A stretch of 64,000 bases of DNA, taken from positions 1,500,530 through 1,564,529 of the forward strand of contig NZ_NKFP01000006.1 in NCBI RefSeq assembly GCF_002215035.1, read 5' to 3'. This stretch comes from Leptolyngbya ohadii IS1. GTDB lineage: Bacteria; Cyanobacteriota; Cyanobacteriia; Elainellales; Elainellaceae. Numbering within the stretch: the first letter of the stretch is position 1; each line of letters starts with the position of its first letter. A program made the translations under genes and the position numbers. Shown one piece after another: positions 1-8,565 of the stretch. The notes under the pieces were generated by a model. The model worked only from the letters and a program-made list of their open reading frames with translations, did not search any database and was not told the origin of the DNA.

Positions 1-141
1 GATTATTTGAGGTATCTTACGGGCAGCATTTTTATCCTGGTTGGAATAGTCTCAATATTGCTGGGGAAGCGCAAACGCTCCCTTAAGATAAGAGAAGTTT
101 CACGGAGTGTTCTATCGGCGATCGCATCTCAGGAGGGCAAG

Positions 142-2490
142 ATGAGCGGAGCAGAGCAAACCGACGCAGTGCAATGCCAGCAGCGAGTCGCAGCCCTGGA
201 AGCAGAACTGGCTCAGATACAGATGCACTATGAAGTGCAGCGATTGCATCTGGAAACGCTTCAGCAGGAAAACGAACGCCTCACTGCACAATGCAATTGC
301 TTCCACCAATCGGAGTCGCGCTACAGGCAAATCTTTGAGAACGCGCCGATTAGTATGTTGTTGATTAATACAGACGGCTATATTTCACAGATGAATGCCG
401 CCGCAGAGGAGCTATTTGGGCTGACGATCGACCAGTTGAATCAGCAAGCCTGTCCCGTTTTTGACAATCCTCAATTGGTGGAAAATGGAACATTGCCCTA
501 TATGCTGCGGGCATTTGCCGGAGAAGCGGTTGTCGAACTGCCAACCTACTATGATGCGTCCAGAAACTTTCCTGGTGGAAAGCTAAATCAGGGACGGGGA
601 CATTATGCGCCGATTCGAGACGCGATGGGCAATATTAAGGAAATTGTCGAAGTGAGTGCTGATTTTACTGAGTTCTTTGCGCTGCAAGAGCAATTGCTAC
701 AAGAAAAAGAACGTGCCGCCCAAAATCGCGCTCAACTCCTCAGCACAATCGCCCAGGTTGCCAATCTCTTGCTTCGATCGTCCGACTATACTACCGTTCT
801 TCCTGATGTGGTGCGGCTGTTAGGTGAGGCAGTGGGGAGCGATCGCTGCACAGTGGGGCAGGATGAAATTGTTGGTGGTGCTACCTTATCTGTGAAGGCG
901 ATCGCAGAATGGTGTCGAGCAGGGATTTCAAGGGTCCTTGATATTCATCCTGATTTTGAAGGAGGAGTCGAGCCATTTGCAGAAATCTATCGACCCCTCG
1001 CGCAAGGGCAATCTGTTAACGTCTTAGTAGATGATTTAGCAGAGCCTGTCCGTAGCTTTATGGATCAGCAAGGCATCACATCTCTTCTACTTGTGCCGAT
1101 TCTGGTGCAGGGGCAATCTTGGGGACATTTTGCTTTTGATAACTGCGGTGAAGCGCGATTATTTGATGAGGGGGAGATCGCGGTTTTGAGAATCGCAGCC
1201 GATAGTATTGCAGCGGCGATCGAGCGTCAAACAAAAGATGATGAACTGAGACAATCGCAGCAAGCTTTACTGCAAGCAGAACAGAACCGAGCCACAGAAT
1301 TAGCATCTGCAAATGCTGCCCTGCAAGCAGAAATTATTGAGCGACAGCGTGCCGAGCAGGTTTCACGCGGACAAACGGAAGCACTGGTCAGAACCCTTAA
1401 CACTCTCTCGCAAGAACCTGTATTTGATAACTGCCTGGGGTTCATGCTGCAAGCGATCGCCGACCAGCTTAGCGATCGATCGGGCGGGATTTATCTGTAC
1501 AGCGAAGACTACGATACGACTCTCCTGCATCTTAACTACGAGAACGGACAGATTCAGCGCGGCAAAGACATTCAGCATCCCTGCGCTCATGCGCCTGAAC
1601 CACTCCGACAGTGGGACGATGAATATATGCCGCTCTTAAAGCAGCGACAGATCCTCATTCAGGATGTCGGGCATTATCCCCACAATATTGAACGTGGAAT
1701 CAAGCAAATCCTGGTTGTCCCCCTTCTGTTTGGTGACACCTTTTTAGGAAACATTACGCTTCGCAGTACCTGTCATCGTCAATATCACCCAGAAGAATTG
1801 GAACTGGCGCAGGCACTTGCTTATCAGGTTACGCTAGCAGTACAGCTAACACGAATGGCAGAAGAGGTGAGGCAGGCAGCGATTTTAGAGGAACGAAACC
1901 GGATGGCGCGAGACATTCACGACACCTTAGCCCAATCGCTCACCGGGGTTGTGATGCAGCTTAATGCCGCCACTGAGTTTCTTAACAGCCAACCGAATCA
2001 GACTCAGGCTTGCATCGTCCGTGCCCAAAATTTAGCCAGGCAAGGACTGACGGAAGCGCGGCGGTCGGTCTGGCTCCTCTACGATAGTAATCTCAATGCA
2101 CTGGGCTTGTCTGACTCGCTCACGCGCCTGATTGAGCAAATGACGAGCCGCACGACTCGGATTGTCCTTACCATCGAAGGAACTCCCTGCTGTCTGGATG
2201 CCCCCGTGAATATGGCTTTGCTCCGCATTGCTCAAGAATCACTCACCAACGCCCTTCGCCACGCTAAGCCCCAAACAATTAATCTGCAACTAATCTACAC
2301 GCCGCAGCAGGTTCAGCTTCAAGTGCGGGATGACGGATGCGGTTTTGACCCTGAACAAACAACAGGAAAAGGCTTGGGCATCGTGGGAATGCGCGATCGT
2401 GCCAGAGCGATTAACGCACAGCTACAGATTGAAAGCAAACTAGGAATTGGAACCCAAACGATCGTCACGGTTGCGATCGCATCATCATGA
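142..2490 (+). CDS. NarL-type sensor histidine kinase (PAS-GAF-GAF-HisKA_3-HATPase)
   Basis: Cytoplasmic sensor kinase that should autophosphorylate and pass phosphate to the response regulator encoded just downstream. From this start, a PAS domain lies around residues 60-180 (YRQIFENAPISML), GAF domains around 200-365 and 415-575, and the dimerisation/phosphoacceptor segment near 580-650, with His593 in RDIHDT. The HATPase domain follows, with an N box (QESLTNALRHA) and a G box (DDGCGFDP, GKGLGIVGM). The reading frame is open to the window edge and a TTG lies at 7. ATG 142 is preferred because AGGAGG at 131-136 sits five bases upstream. The stop overlaps the next gene by ATGA, so the two are translationally coupled. 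With no membrane segment after this start, the signal is probably intracellular. The signal itself is unknown. Confidence 0.88.
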   Translation: MSGAEQTDAVQCQQRVAALEAELAQIQMHYEVQRLHLETLQQENERLTAQCNCFHQSESRYRQIFENAPISMLLINTDGYISQMNAAAEELFGLTIDQLNQQACPVFDNPQLVENGTLPYMLRAFAGEAVVELPTYYDASRNFPGGKLNQGRGHYAPIRDAMGNIKEIVEVSADFTEFFALQEQLLQEKERAAQNRAQLLSTIAQVANLLLRSSDYTTVLPDVVRLLGEAVGSDRCTVGQDEIVGGATLSVKAIAEWCRAGISRVLDIHPDFEGGVEPFAEIYRPLAQGQSVNVLVDDLAEPVRSFMDQQGITSLLLVPILVQGQSWGHFAFDNCGEARLFDEGEIAVLRIAADSIAAAIERQTKDDELRQSQQALLQAEQNRATELASANAALQAEIIERQRAEQVSRGQTEALVRTLNTLSQEPVFDNCLGFMLQAIADQLSDRSGGIYLYSEDYDTTLLHLNYENGQIQRGKDIQHPCAHAPEPLRQWDDEYMPLLKQRQILIQDVGHYPHNIERGIKQILVVPLLFGDTFLGNITLRSTCHRQYHPEELELAQALAYQVTLAVQLTRMAEEVRQAAILEERNRMARDIHDTLAQSLTGVVMQLNAATEFLNSQPNQTQACIVRAQNLARQGLTEARRSVWLLYDSNLNALGLSDSLTRLIEQMTSRTTRIVLTIEGTPCCLDAPVNMALLRIAQESLTNALRHAKPQTINLQLIYTPQQVQLQVRDDGCGFDPEQTTGKGLGIVGMRDRARAINAQLQIESKLGIGTQTIVTVAIASS

Positions 2491-3116
2491 CTTCTGAGAA
2501 TTCCCTTCGCATTCTGCTTGCTGATGATCACCCCGTTCTGCGGGAAGGCTTGGCGCTGATTTTGAACAACCAGACGGATATGACAGTCGTAGGGCAAGTC
2601 AGCAACGGACGCGAAGCGGTTGAATTGTTTGAGCAACTGCGTCCCGATATCACGCTGATGGATCTACGAATGCCAGAAATGGGTGGGGTCGAGGCACTGA
2701 CCGCCATTCGTGCCCAGGATGCCGCTGCCTGTATTATTCTGCTCACCACCTACGACGGCGACGAAGATATTTACCGGGGGCTACGGGCAGGAGCGAAGTC
2801 TTATCTGCTCAAAGATGCCACCACTGAGGAAATTCTGACCGCGATTCGTCAGGTCTCGACCGGAAAAAGCCATATTCCCTCTGCCGTTGGCGTTAAGCTT
2901 GCTGAACGTGCCCAGATGCCGGAGTTGAGCGAGAGCGAGCAGCAAGTTTTGCAGGCGATCGTCACGGGCAAGAGCAACCAGGAGATTGCCACTGCACTGG
3001 GTATTGCCGAAAGTACGGTGAAATTTCACGTCAACAATATTCTGAGCAAGCTGGGCGTGGAGAATCGCACGCAGGCGGCGATCGCGGCACTGAAGCGCGG
3101 CATTGCCAAACTGTAG
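2487..3116 (+). CDS. NarL/FixJ-family response regulator
   Basis: A 209-aa receiver plus LuxR-type DNA-binding response regulator. The receiver has the acidic pair in LLADDH, the phosphoacceptor Asp59 in ITLMDLRMPE, the Thr in LLTTYD and the Lys in YLLKDA. The C-terminal LuxR helix-turn-helix (about 145-205) shows LSESEQQVLQAIVTGKSN and IAESTVKFHVNNILSKLG. It overlaps the upstream kinase by four bases, so the two form a cognate pair. Its target genes are not evident. The DsbA-like gene downstream is separated by 135 bp with a hairpin between, so it is probably a separate transcript. Confidence 0.93.
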   Translation: MTSENSLRILLADDHPVLREGLALILNNQTDMTVVGQVSNGREAVELFEQLRPDITLMDLRMPEMGGVEALTAIRAQDAAACIILLTTYDGDEDIYRGLRAGAKSYLLKDATTEEILTAIRQVSTGKSHIPSAVGVKLAERAQMPELSESEQQVLQAIVTGKSNQEIATALGIAESTVKFHVNNILSKLGVENRTQAAIAALKRGIAKL

Positions 3117-3138
3117 GTTGACTGGACAGGCTGACCCG

Positions 3139-3171
3139 ATCGAAAGTTGGGGCACGAACTCGCCTTTCGAT
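3139..3171 (+). terminator. Hairpin after the two-component pair
   Basis: Inverted repeat ATCGAAAG / CTTTCGAT (8 bp, 17-nt loop) located 20 bp after the response-regulator stop. There is no clear T run, so it is only a possible terminator. Confidence 0.3.
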
Positions 3172-3251
3172 TAAACCCAATCCAACCTTTCTTTTGGCGA
3201 CACCTGAGGAAAAATCCACGACACTAAACTCATCTTGTTCAGGAAAATGTC

Positions 3252-3782
3252 GTGTCTGTCCTTACCGCACCTGTTAGCCAGAGAGATCACATTCAGGGCA
3301 GCGAAGCCGCGATCGTAACGCTGGTGGAATACGGCGACTATCAGTGTCCGCACTGTGCTGAAGTTCACAAAATCATTGGAGCGATTCAGCAGCAGTTAGG
3401 CAACTCGTTGCGCTTTGTGTTTCGCCATTTTCCCCAATCCGAACTGCACCCCGACTCGCTTCATGCTGCCGAAGCTGCCGAAGCCGCCGGATCGCAGGGC
3501 AAGTTTTGGGAAATGCACGATCGTTTGTTTGCCGCTCAAAATGCGCTCGATGATGGCAGTTTGGTGGAATATGCCGTTGACCTGAATTTAGAGATCAATC
3601 AGTTTCTATCCGAAATGGCCGGAGATGTGCATCTGCCGCGCATTACACAGGATCAAGAGAGCGGGACGGCAAGCGGCGTTTGTTCAACTCCAGCCCTGTT
3701 TCTGAATGGTTCACGCTACTGCGGCTCGACCAATCACAATAGGTTGTTCGAGGCGATCGATCGATTGATAACACCTGCCTAG
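3252..3782 (+). CDS. DsbA-like thioredoxin-fold oxidoreductase
   Basis: A 176-aa thioredoxin-fold protein of the DsbA/Thioredoxin_4 group. It has the redox motif CPHC at residues 32-35 in YGDYQCPHC, a helical insert (about 70-130) and a cis-proline loop in CSTPALFLNG near 150. The GTG start at 3252 is taken because AGGAAA lies at 3241-3246; the ATG at 3247 is in another frame. No signal peptide is visible, so a cytoplasmic location is likely. That fits the cytoplasmic members that handle disulfides or oxidative stress rather than periplasmic DsbA. The substrate is unknown. It is flanked by non-coding spacers and appears monocistronic. Confidence 0.8.
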   Translation: MSVLTAPVSQRDHIQGSEAAIVTLVEYGDYQCPHCAEVHKIIGAIQQQLGNSLRFVFRHFPQSELHPDSLHAAEAAEAAGSQGKFWEMHDRLFAAQNALDDGSLVEYAVDLNLEINQFLSEMAGDVHLPRITQDQESGTASGVCSTPALFLNGSRYCGSTNHNRLFEAIDRLITPA

Positions 3783-3935
3783 ATGAGTTGATTAGACTTG
3801 CATGAGCCGATCGAACCGTAAGTTCGCAAGATTTTGATAGTGCTGCGCAAGAAATTAGTATTGCCGCTCTGGTCGCTTCCTCTAAAGTAGGGACATTCAA
3901 GCAGTTAAACCCGATTCATTCATAGGAGGTACAAA

Positions 3936-4997
3936 ATGAAAGCTCTGGCTCGTTTTGGTATCGTTTCGCTCATCGCCCTTAGCGCAACGGGTACTCTGAT
4001 CAGCTATCACGTTCAAGCTCAAGAATCTCCACAAGCAATGCAAACCCAATCTATCACCGTATCCGCAAACTCATCTGCCCCGCTCCAGCCCGGTATCAAC
4101 CGAGTCACCTTCCAGAGTGAGGGCGAAACCCTAGTGGGCAATCTGTATCTTCCTGCTACTTACCAGGCGGGCGATCGCCTCCCGACTGTGATTGTTACGG
4201 GGGCATGGATGACGATCAAAGAGCAAATGCCTGCGCTCTACGCTCAGAAACTCGCAGACCAGGGCTTTGCTGCCTTCGCCTTTGACTTCCGCACCTTTGG
4301 CGAGAGTAGTGGCGCGTTACGCAACTTCGAGTCCCCAGCTGCCAAGATTACCGATATCAAAAATGCCGTCTCCTTCCTGCAAACCATGGATGCTGTCGAT
4401 GGCGATCGCATTGCCGGACTGGGTATTTGCGCCAGTGCTGGATACATGGCATCAGCCACCGCCCAGGATTCGCGAATTAAAGCTTTAGTGACCGTTGCCC
4501 CGTGGCTGCACAATCCCGAAATTGTGAATACAGTCTACGGGGGCGAAGCGGCAGTCCAGCAGCGCATCGAAAAAGGACGTAGTGCCAAAGCCCAATTCCT
4601 GCAAACAGGTGAAGTCATCTCTGTACCTGCCACCAGCAGAACTGACTCTAATTCCCCCATGTTTGGCGAAGTGGACTATTATCAGAATCCGCAGCGTGGC
4701 GCAATTCCGCAGTGGGAAAATCACTTTGCGATCGCGTCCTGGGCAGAATGGCTGACGTTCGATCCGACGCCGCAAGCGCAAAACATTCAAGTTCCCACTC
4801 TCTTTATCCACAGCGAAGCTGCTGCGATTCCTGAGGGTGCAAGGCAGTTTTTCGCAGCGATTCCCGGTGAAAACAAACAATTCGTCTGGTTAGAAAATCG
4901 CACGCAGTTTGATTTCTATGACCAGGAGCAAACGGTCAATGAGGCGATCGATCTCACGGTAAACAAGCTCAGAACGATTCTGGAAACTGAATCATGA
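3936..4997 (+). CDS. Exported alpha/beta hydrolase, YcjY/dienelactone-hydrolase-like
   Basis: A 353-aa protein with an N-terminal signal peptide (about 1-30, ending near VQAQE) and an alpha/beta-hydrolase domain. AGGAGG at 3925-3930 supports the ATG. The N-terminal strand-turn region LVGNLYLPATY and the loop VVTGAWMTIKEQ are typical of the YcjY-like group. The nucleophile elbow reads GLGICASAGY, with a Cys where Cys or Ser is expected. The late region reads RTQFDFYDQ, where relatives as I recall them have His before the FYD, so the catalytic His may be replaced by Gln. Its stop overlaps the next gene by ATGA, forming an operon with one or two exported NTF2-like proteins. The substrate is unknown. 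Confidence 0.78.
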   Translation: MKALARFGIVSLIALSATGTLISYHVQAQESPQAMQTQSITVSANSSAPLQPGINRVTFQSEGETLVGNLYLPATYQAGDRLPTVIVTGAWMTIKEQMPALYAQKLADQGFAAFAFDFRTFGESSGALRNFESPAAKITDIKNAVSFLQTMDAVDGDRIAGLGICASAGYMASATAQDSRIKALVTVAPWLHNPEIVNTVYGGEAAVQQRIEKGRSAKAQFLQTGEVISVPATSRTDSNSPMFGEVDYYQNPQRGAIPQWENHFAIASWAEWLTFDPTPQAQNIQVPTLFIHSEAAAIPEGARQFFAAIPGENKQFVWLENRTQFDFYDQEQTVNEAIDLTVNKLRTILETES

Positions 4998-5527
4998 ATA
5001 TCTCTCGCAGAAATTTAACTTGGTTGGGAGGCACAGGTTTTCTGGTCACATTGTTTGCTAATCCGACACCAACGAATGCTCAACGTGACACAACTCCAGG
5101 TACAAGCAATGATCAGGCTGCAATTATTAATGCGGTGAACGGAATTGCAATTTTTGCAGATTTACGCGACTGGGAACGCTGCCGTCAGAGCTTTACCGAC
5201 GAGGTGGAATTTGACTACACTGCAATGCTTGGCGGACAGCCTACGGTCATTACGGCTGATCAGCAAATGCAGCAGTGGTCTACCTTTTTCGACAGCACCT
5301 TCAAGAACACGCAGCATATCCTTGGTAGCCATGTTGTGACAATTGATGGAAATCAGGCAACCTGCGTCTCGAACTTCCAGGCACACCATACCTATCTGAA
5401 TCCTGAGCTTGGGGTCTGGGTTCTGAGTGGCGTCTACAATCATGATCTGACACGAGTGGGCAACCAGTGGAAGGTGAATCGGATGAAAATGACGATCGCC
5501 TGGGAAATGGGAAATCGTCCTGGCTGA
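4994..5527 (+). CDS. Exported SnoaL/NTF2-like protein
   Basis: A 177-aa protein with a twin-arginine-like leader (MNISRRNLTWLGG, hydrophobic stretch, cleavage near TNAQ) and a single NTF2/SnoaL-like cone domain. The domain starts with AIINAVNGIAIFADLRDWERC and ends with GNQWKVNRMKMTIAWEMG, a pattern of SnoaL_4 proteins. It overlaps the upstream hydrolase by four bases. Proteins of this fold are either small-molecule isomerases/hydratases or non-catalytic binding domains. The sequence does not decide which. Export by Tat would suggest folding with a ligand in the cytoplasm before secretion. Confidence 0.72.
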   Translation: MNISRRNLTWLGGTGFLVTLFANPTPTNAQRDTTPGTSNDQAAIINAVNGIAIFADLRDWERCRQSFTDEVEFDYTAMLGGQPTVITADQQMQQWSTFFDSTFKNTQHILGSHVVTIDGNQATCVSNFQAHHTYLNPELGVWVLSGVYNHDLTRVGNQWKVNRMKMTIAWEMGNRPG

Positions 5528-5586
5528 TATTCAGAGTTGATGTCTCTGGGGAATATCCTTGATACTGATTCTTGACAATGAGGTGA

Positions 5587-6129
5587 ATGATGCTGAGAAA
5601 ATTAAGTCGCGATCGTCGATCGATCCTGCGAGGCGGTCTTGCCTTCCTGGGACTAGGAGCTACGATTATCCATCCGAGTTTGAGCAGCGCAATGGAGATT
5701 TCCCCGATGACAACCTCGCCATCCACAACAGGCAGAACCAATCGCGATGTCGTTGAGGCATATTTCATTGCGCTGGAAACAGGTCGATTTGAAGTCCTGC
5801 GAGAAATTTTTGCCGAAGATGCAAAGCAAATTATGCCTTACTCCTTTGGCAACTTTCCCAGAAGTTTTGATGGACGAGAAGGAATCTACAGGCAGTACAG
5901 TTCCCTTCCAGAAATCTTTAGCAAAATGTCGTTTCCCCGCACAATTTATCCGACCGAGAATCCAGATGTCCTGTTCGTGCAATTCAAAGGGGATATCGAA
6001 ATCAAAGCCGGGGGACGCTATCAAAACGATTATGTGGGGATATTCAGATTTGAGAATGGATTAATCAAGGAATACACCGAATACTTCAACCCAATCCTCG
6101 TTTCTGAAGCCTTTAACGTCCCCATCTAG
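5587..6129 (+). CDS. Exported NTF2-like protein, second copy
   Basis: A 180-aa protein with another Arg-Arg leader (RDRRSILRGGLAFLG, cleavage near SSAME) and an NTF2-like domain (VVEAYFIALETGRFEVLREIF ... YVGIFRFENGLIKEYTEYFNP), the ketosteroid-isomerase-like pattern. An adjacent ATG at 5590 is an equally possible start. It lies 59 bp after the previous NTF2-like gene and is probably co-transcribed with it and the hydrolase. The two NTF2-like proteins are only distantly alike. The cassette of one hydrolase plus two NTF2-like proteins suggests secondary handling of a small organic compound, which is inference. Confidence 0.68.
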   Translation: MMLRKLSRDRRSILRGGLAFLGLGATIIHPSLSSAMEISPMTTSPSTTGRTNRDVVEAYFIALETGRFEVLREIFAEDAKQIMPYSFGNFPRSFDGREGIYRQYSSLPEIFSKMSFPRTIYPTENPDVLFVQFKGDIEIKAGGRYQNDYVGIFRFENGLIKEYTEYFNPILVSEAFNVPI

Positions 6130-6198
6130 CGAAAGCGTAAAAAGACACCAGCACATCAAACAAGGCTTAAAACGTCAGGGGTTTTAGGGAGCATCAAG

Positions 6199-6747
6199 AT
6201 GACCATGAAGACGGTGACTCTAGAAGTCGATGCGGCTAGAGCATCTTTAGCCGATCTGTCAGAAATTCTGGTGGATGCCGTGGCAAGCGGAGCGTCAGTC
6301 AGCTTTATGCTTCCTTTTACGATCTGATGATGCCCTTGTCTACTGGTCGTCGCTGCTACCAAAAATTGCAGACCGCCAGATTATTCTGCTGGCTGCACTC
6401 CAGAACGATCCGCCTTTGGCGGCTGCGCAGAGCGGTCGCGCTGTAGGAACCGTTCAGCTTCATCTTGCCATGCCGCCCAACCAACCCCATCGCACTGAAG
6501 TTGCCAAACTGCTGGTTCACCGATCTGCGCGACGGCAGGGAATTGGACGACTCCTGATGCAGCATTTAGAAACGGTTGCTCGACAGCACCATCGATCGCT
6601 GCTCACACTTGATACCCAAACTGCAACGCCTGCTGCTTCTCTCTACCAGTTCTAGGCTATACCCACATCGGCGTTATTCCAGACTATGCGTATTTGCCCA
6701 CTGGAGAACTGAAAGACACGGCTATCTTCTACAAGCAGATTTCCTGA
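6199..6747 (+). pseudogene. GNAT N-acetyltransferase with two compensating frameshifts
   Basis: A GNAT-family acetyltransferase is readable across three segments. Frame 1 from ATG 6199 gives an N-terminus ending at LVDAVASGASVSFMLPF. Frame 2 from about 6325 gives the acetyl-CoA-binding core VAKLLVHRSARRQGIGRLLMQ, with the RRQGIG pyrophosphate loop. Frame 1 again from 6655 gives GYTHIGVIPDYAYLPTGEL, ending at TGA 6747. One extra base near 6326 and one missing base near 6652 account for both shifts. The gene is either a recent pseudogene or carries two sequencing or assembly errors. If intact it would be an N-acetyltransferase of about 180 aa. Confidence 0.75.
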
Positions 6748-6983
6748 TCATTACCCAATCGCTCTGTAGGCGGATTACAGGTAGCTCTTCGGATACTTCC
6801 TAACCCCTGCGATTCCCCAACCGATCGTTTCTGGTGCGTGTGAGAAAAGTAATTTCTGAGGATTCTTGAGTAGGAATTAATGTTGCGAAATTTAATCGTA
6901 CAAGCTTGGCTTTTTTGACCAGTGAGTAAGATGTGAAAATGCAAATCGCGGGAATCGATCGATTGACAAGCCAGCATAACAGG

Positions 6984-7011
6984 TTGCAGCCGAGTTCATT
7001 TGAACTATAAT
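6984..7011 (+). promoter_or_regulatory. Putative sigma70-type promoter of the HU gene
   Basis: TTGCAG at 6984-6989 and a perfect TATAAT at 7006-7011 are 16 bases apart. They lie 27 bases ahead of the HU start codon and fit a housekeeping promoter. Confidence 0.5.
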
Positions 7012-7037
7012 TCCAGTGAAGAATTGGTGAAAGACCC

Positions 7038-7313
7038 ATGAACAAAGGCGGACTGGTCGATCAGGTGGCAGAAAAAGCGAACGTCAGCAAAAAGCAAGCA
7101 GAAGCAGTCTTAGCTGCCACAATCGATTCCATCATGGAAACAGTTTCGAGTGGCGACAAAGTGACCCTGGTTGGCTTTGGCACGTTTGAGCTACGGGAGC
7201 GCAAAGAACGGGAAGGACGCAATCCTAAAACGGGAGAAGCGATGACTATCCCTGTGACAAAGGTGCCAGCGTTCTCTGCGGGCAAGCAGTTCAAGGAGTC
7301 TGTTGCCGGATGA
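7038..7313 (+). CDS. HU-family DNA-binding protein
   Basis: A 91-aa histone-like protein of the HU/IHF family, a dimer that bends DNA and compacts the nucleoid. The full family pattern is present: MNKGGLVDQVAEKANVSKKQAEAVL, then VGFGTFELRERKEREGRNPKTGE, with the proline of the minor-groove arm in IPVTKVPAFSAGKQFKE. Length and start match cyanobacterial HU. A TATAAT-type promoter lies just upstream. Confidence 0.96.
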   Translation: MNKGGLVDQVAEKANVSKKQAEAVLAATIDSIMETVSSGDKVTLVGFGTFELRERKEREGRNPKTGEAMTIPVTKVPAFSAGKQFKESVAG

Positions 7314-7792
7314 ACTGCTGATAGACTAAGTGAGGCAAAAGAACGGCTCTCTGCCTTGCTTGGCTGAGCGATCGAGTCCTATTACCCTAGTCTTGCGATC
7401 GATTGAATCTTCATTGGCTCAATCCCTTGTAAGGGATGTGATCGTCTCAGACAAAGGGAGTTGATGAGTTCGTGTATGAAGGGACAGCGTTAAACGCTGA
7501 GGTTGCAGTACCACAATCTCATCCCCTTAATATAAATGCCCCTTAATCGGGGCAATCGGAGGAAATAGAAGTATTCATAGCGGTTTTGATACTTTTATCT
7601 TCACTCGCTGCCATTCTGATTCCAGATTGGCGCAGGATTTGTTTTGTCAGATTTTGATATCCCTTCACCCTGGCACGATCGCTGAGCCGTCCCTCGAAGC
7701 TTCTCGCCTGATTAGCTTGGAGAGAGGGCATTGGCGCAAAGTGGATTTAGTGTTCAAGGGGGTAACCGGATCAGGCAAAGTTCAATAAATAA
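7314..7792. other. Intergenic stretch after HU, no convincing gene
   Basis: About 480 bp between HU and the hairpin at 7793. A short perfect inverted repeat TGCCCC / GGGGCA lies at 7536-7553. One minus-strand frame (7543-7731, 62 codons) is open but shows no recognisable domain or ribosome site. I see no RNA gene. Confidence 0.4.
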
Positions 7793-7817
7793 GCGACAAT
7801 CCTACGGCGATTGTCGC
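7793..7817 (-). terminator. Hairpin downstream of the 7873-8361 gene
   Basis: A 9-bp perfect stem GCGACAATC / GATTGTCGC with a 7-nt loop lies about 56 bp beyond the stop of the minus-strand gene. It is a candidate terminator for that gene; no strong T run is seen. Confidence 0.4.
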
Positions 7818-7872
7818 AGACTGAGCGAAGTTACTCGACCTCTGCTTGGGGCTACCTCAATTCCCCACACCT

Positions 7873-8361
7873 TTAGGGCATCGGCTTAGCAGGAAGAGTA
7901 CAAATTTTTGCGATCGACTGTTCAGTCACGGTTGGAAATGAAGGTTGGGTGGAGTCGGAAAGGTTCATTTGCAGGCGTTGCCAACCTCGGAACCGTGGAT
8001 CTCCTTCGGTCTCTCGCACATATTGATATAGTTGAGTCGCACCACAATCTGCATGTAACACTTGAAATTCTAGAACCCCTCCACAGGCTGTTCCTTGCAT
8101 CCCTCGACTGATTTTTGCGGTCGTGAAGCGGCTGTTGCCTTGTTCATACACATCGGTTGGGTCAATGTAATAGCCACAGGCTCCCCGATCGTCCCCTAAC
8201 CACAGCGTGTATTTCTGGTCGTTTAGATAGCTGAAGAACGGGTCTAAATCAGGAGGTGACTGCTGTTGCGCGACCTGCACAGGCAGGGCAGTAGCACGAC
8301 TCATCCACGTCGTCACGCACAGGGTCAACAGAGGACAAAGAAGAAACCGCAGCAGACTCAT
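7873..8361 (-). CDS. Exported hypothetical protein
   Basis: About 162 aa from the internal Met (MSLLRFLLCPLL), preferred over an upstream Met 17 codons earlier because it begins a proper signal peptide ending near ATALPVQVA. The mature part is acidic and aromatic with several Cys (GACGYYIDP, GTACGGVLEF, HADCGATQLY, ICTLP). This pattern suggests disulfides in the periplasm or outside the cell. No family recognised. It is followed by a hairpin and is transcribed separately from the GUN4-domain gene upstream. Confidence 0.6.
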   Translation of the reverse strand: MSLLRFLLCPLLTLCVTTWMSRATALPVQVAQQQSPPDLDPFFSYLNDQKYTLWLGDDRGACGYYIDPTDVYEQGNSRFTTAKISRGMQGTACGGVLEFQVLHADCGATQLYQYVRETEGDPRFRGWQRLQMNLSDSTQPSFPTVTEQSIAKICTLPAKPMP

Positions 8362-8565
8362 GGGCTGAATGGAGAGCAAGGGTCTTAGCTGGAAGCAAAA
8401 CTTGGCTATCAAGCAACCAGTGTACTGCCTTCAGGCTTTCAGAAAAATCTCCTCAAATCTCCACAGCAAGTAGCCAGTCCAGCCCTTCGCGTAACTCCAG
8501 CCGCTACTGAGGACAAAAATGTAGTCCCTGAGCAAGCTGCCTGGCAGCAACGGAGGGCTTTCGGT

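Noticed and set aside
7543-7731. Minus-strand ORF of 62 codons downstream of HU
   Set aside because: No domain, no ribosome site and no operon partner; left as part of the intergenic stretch.
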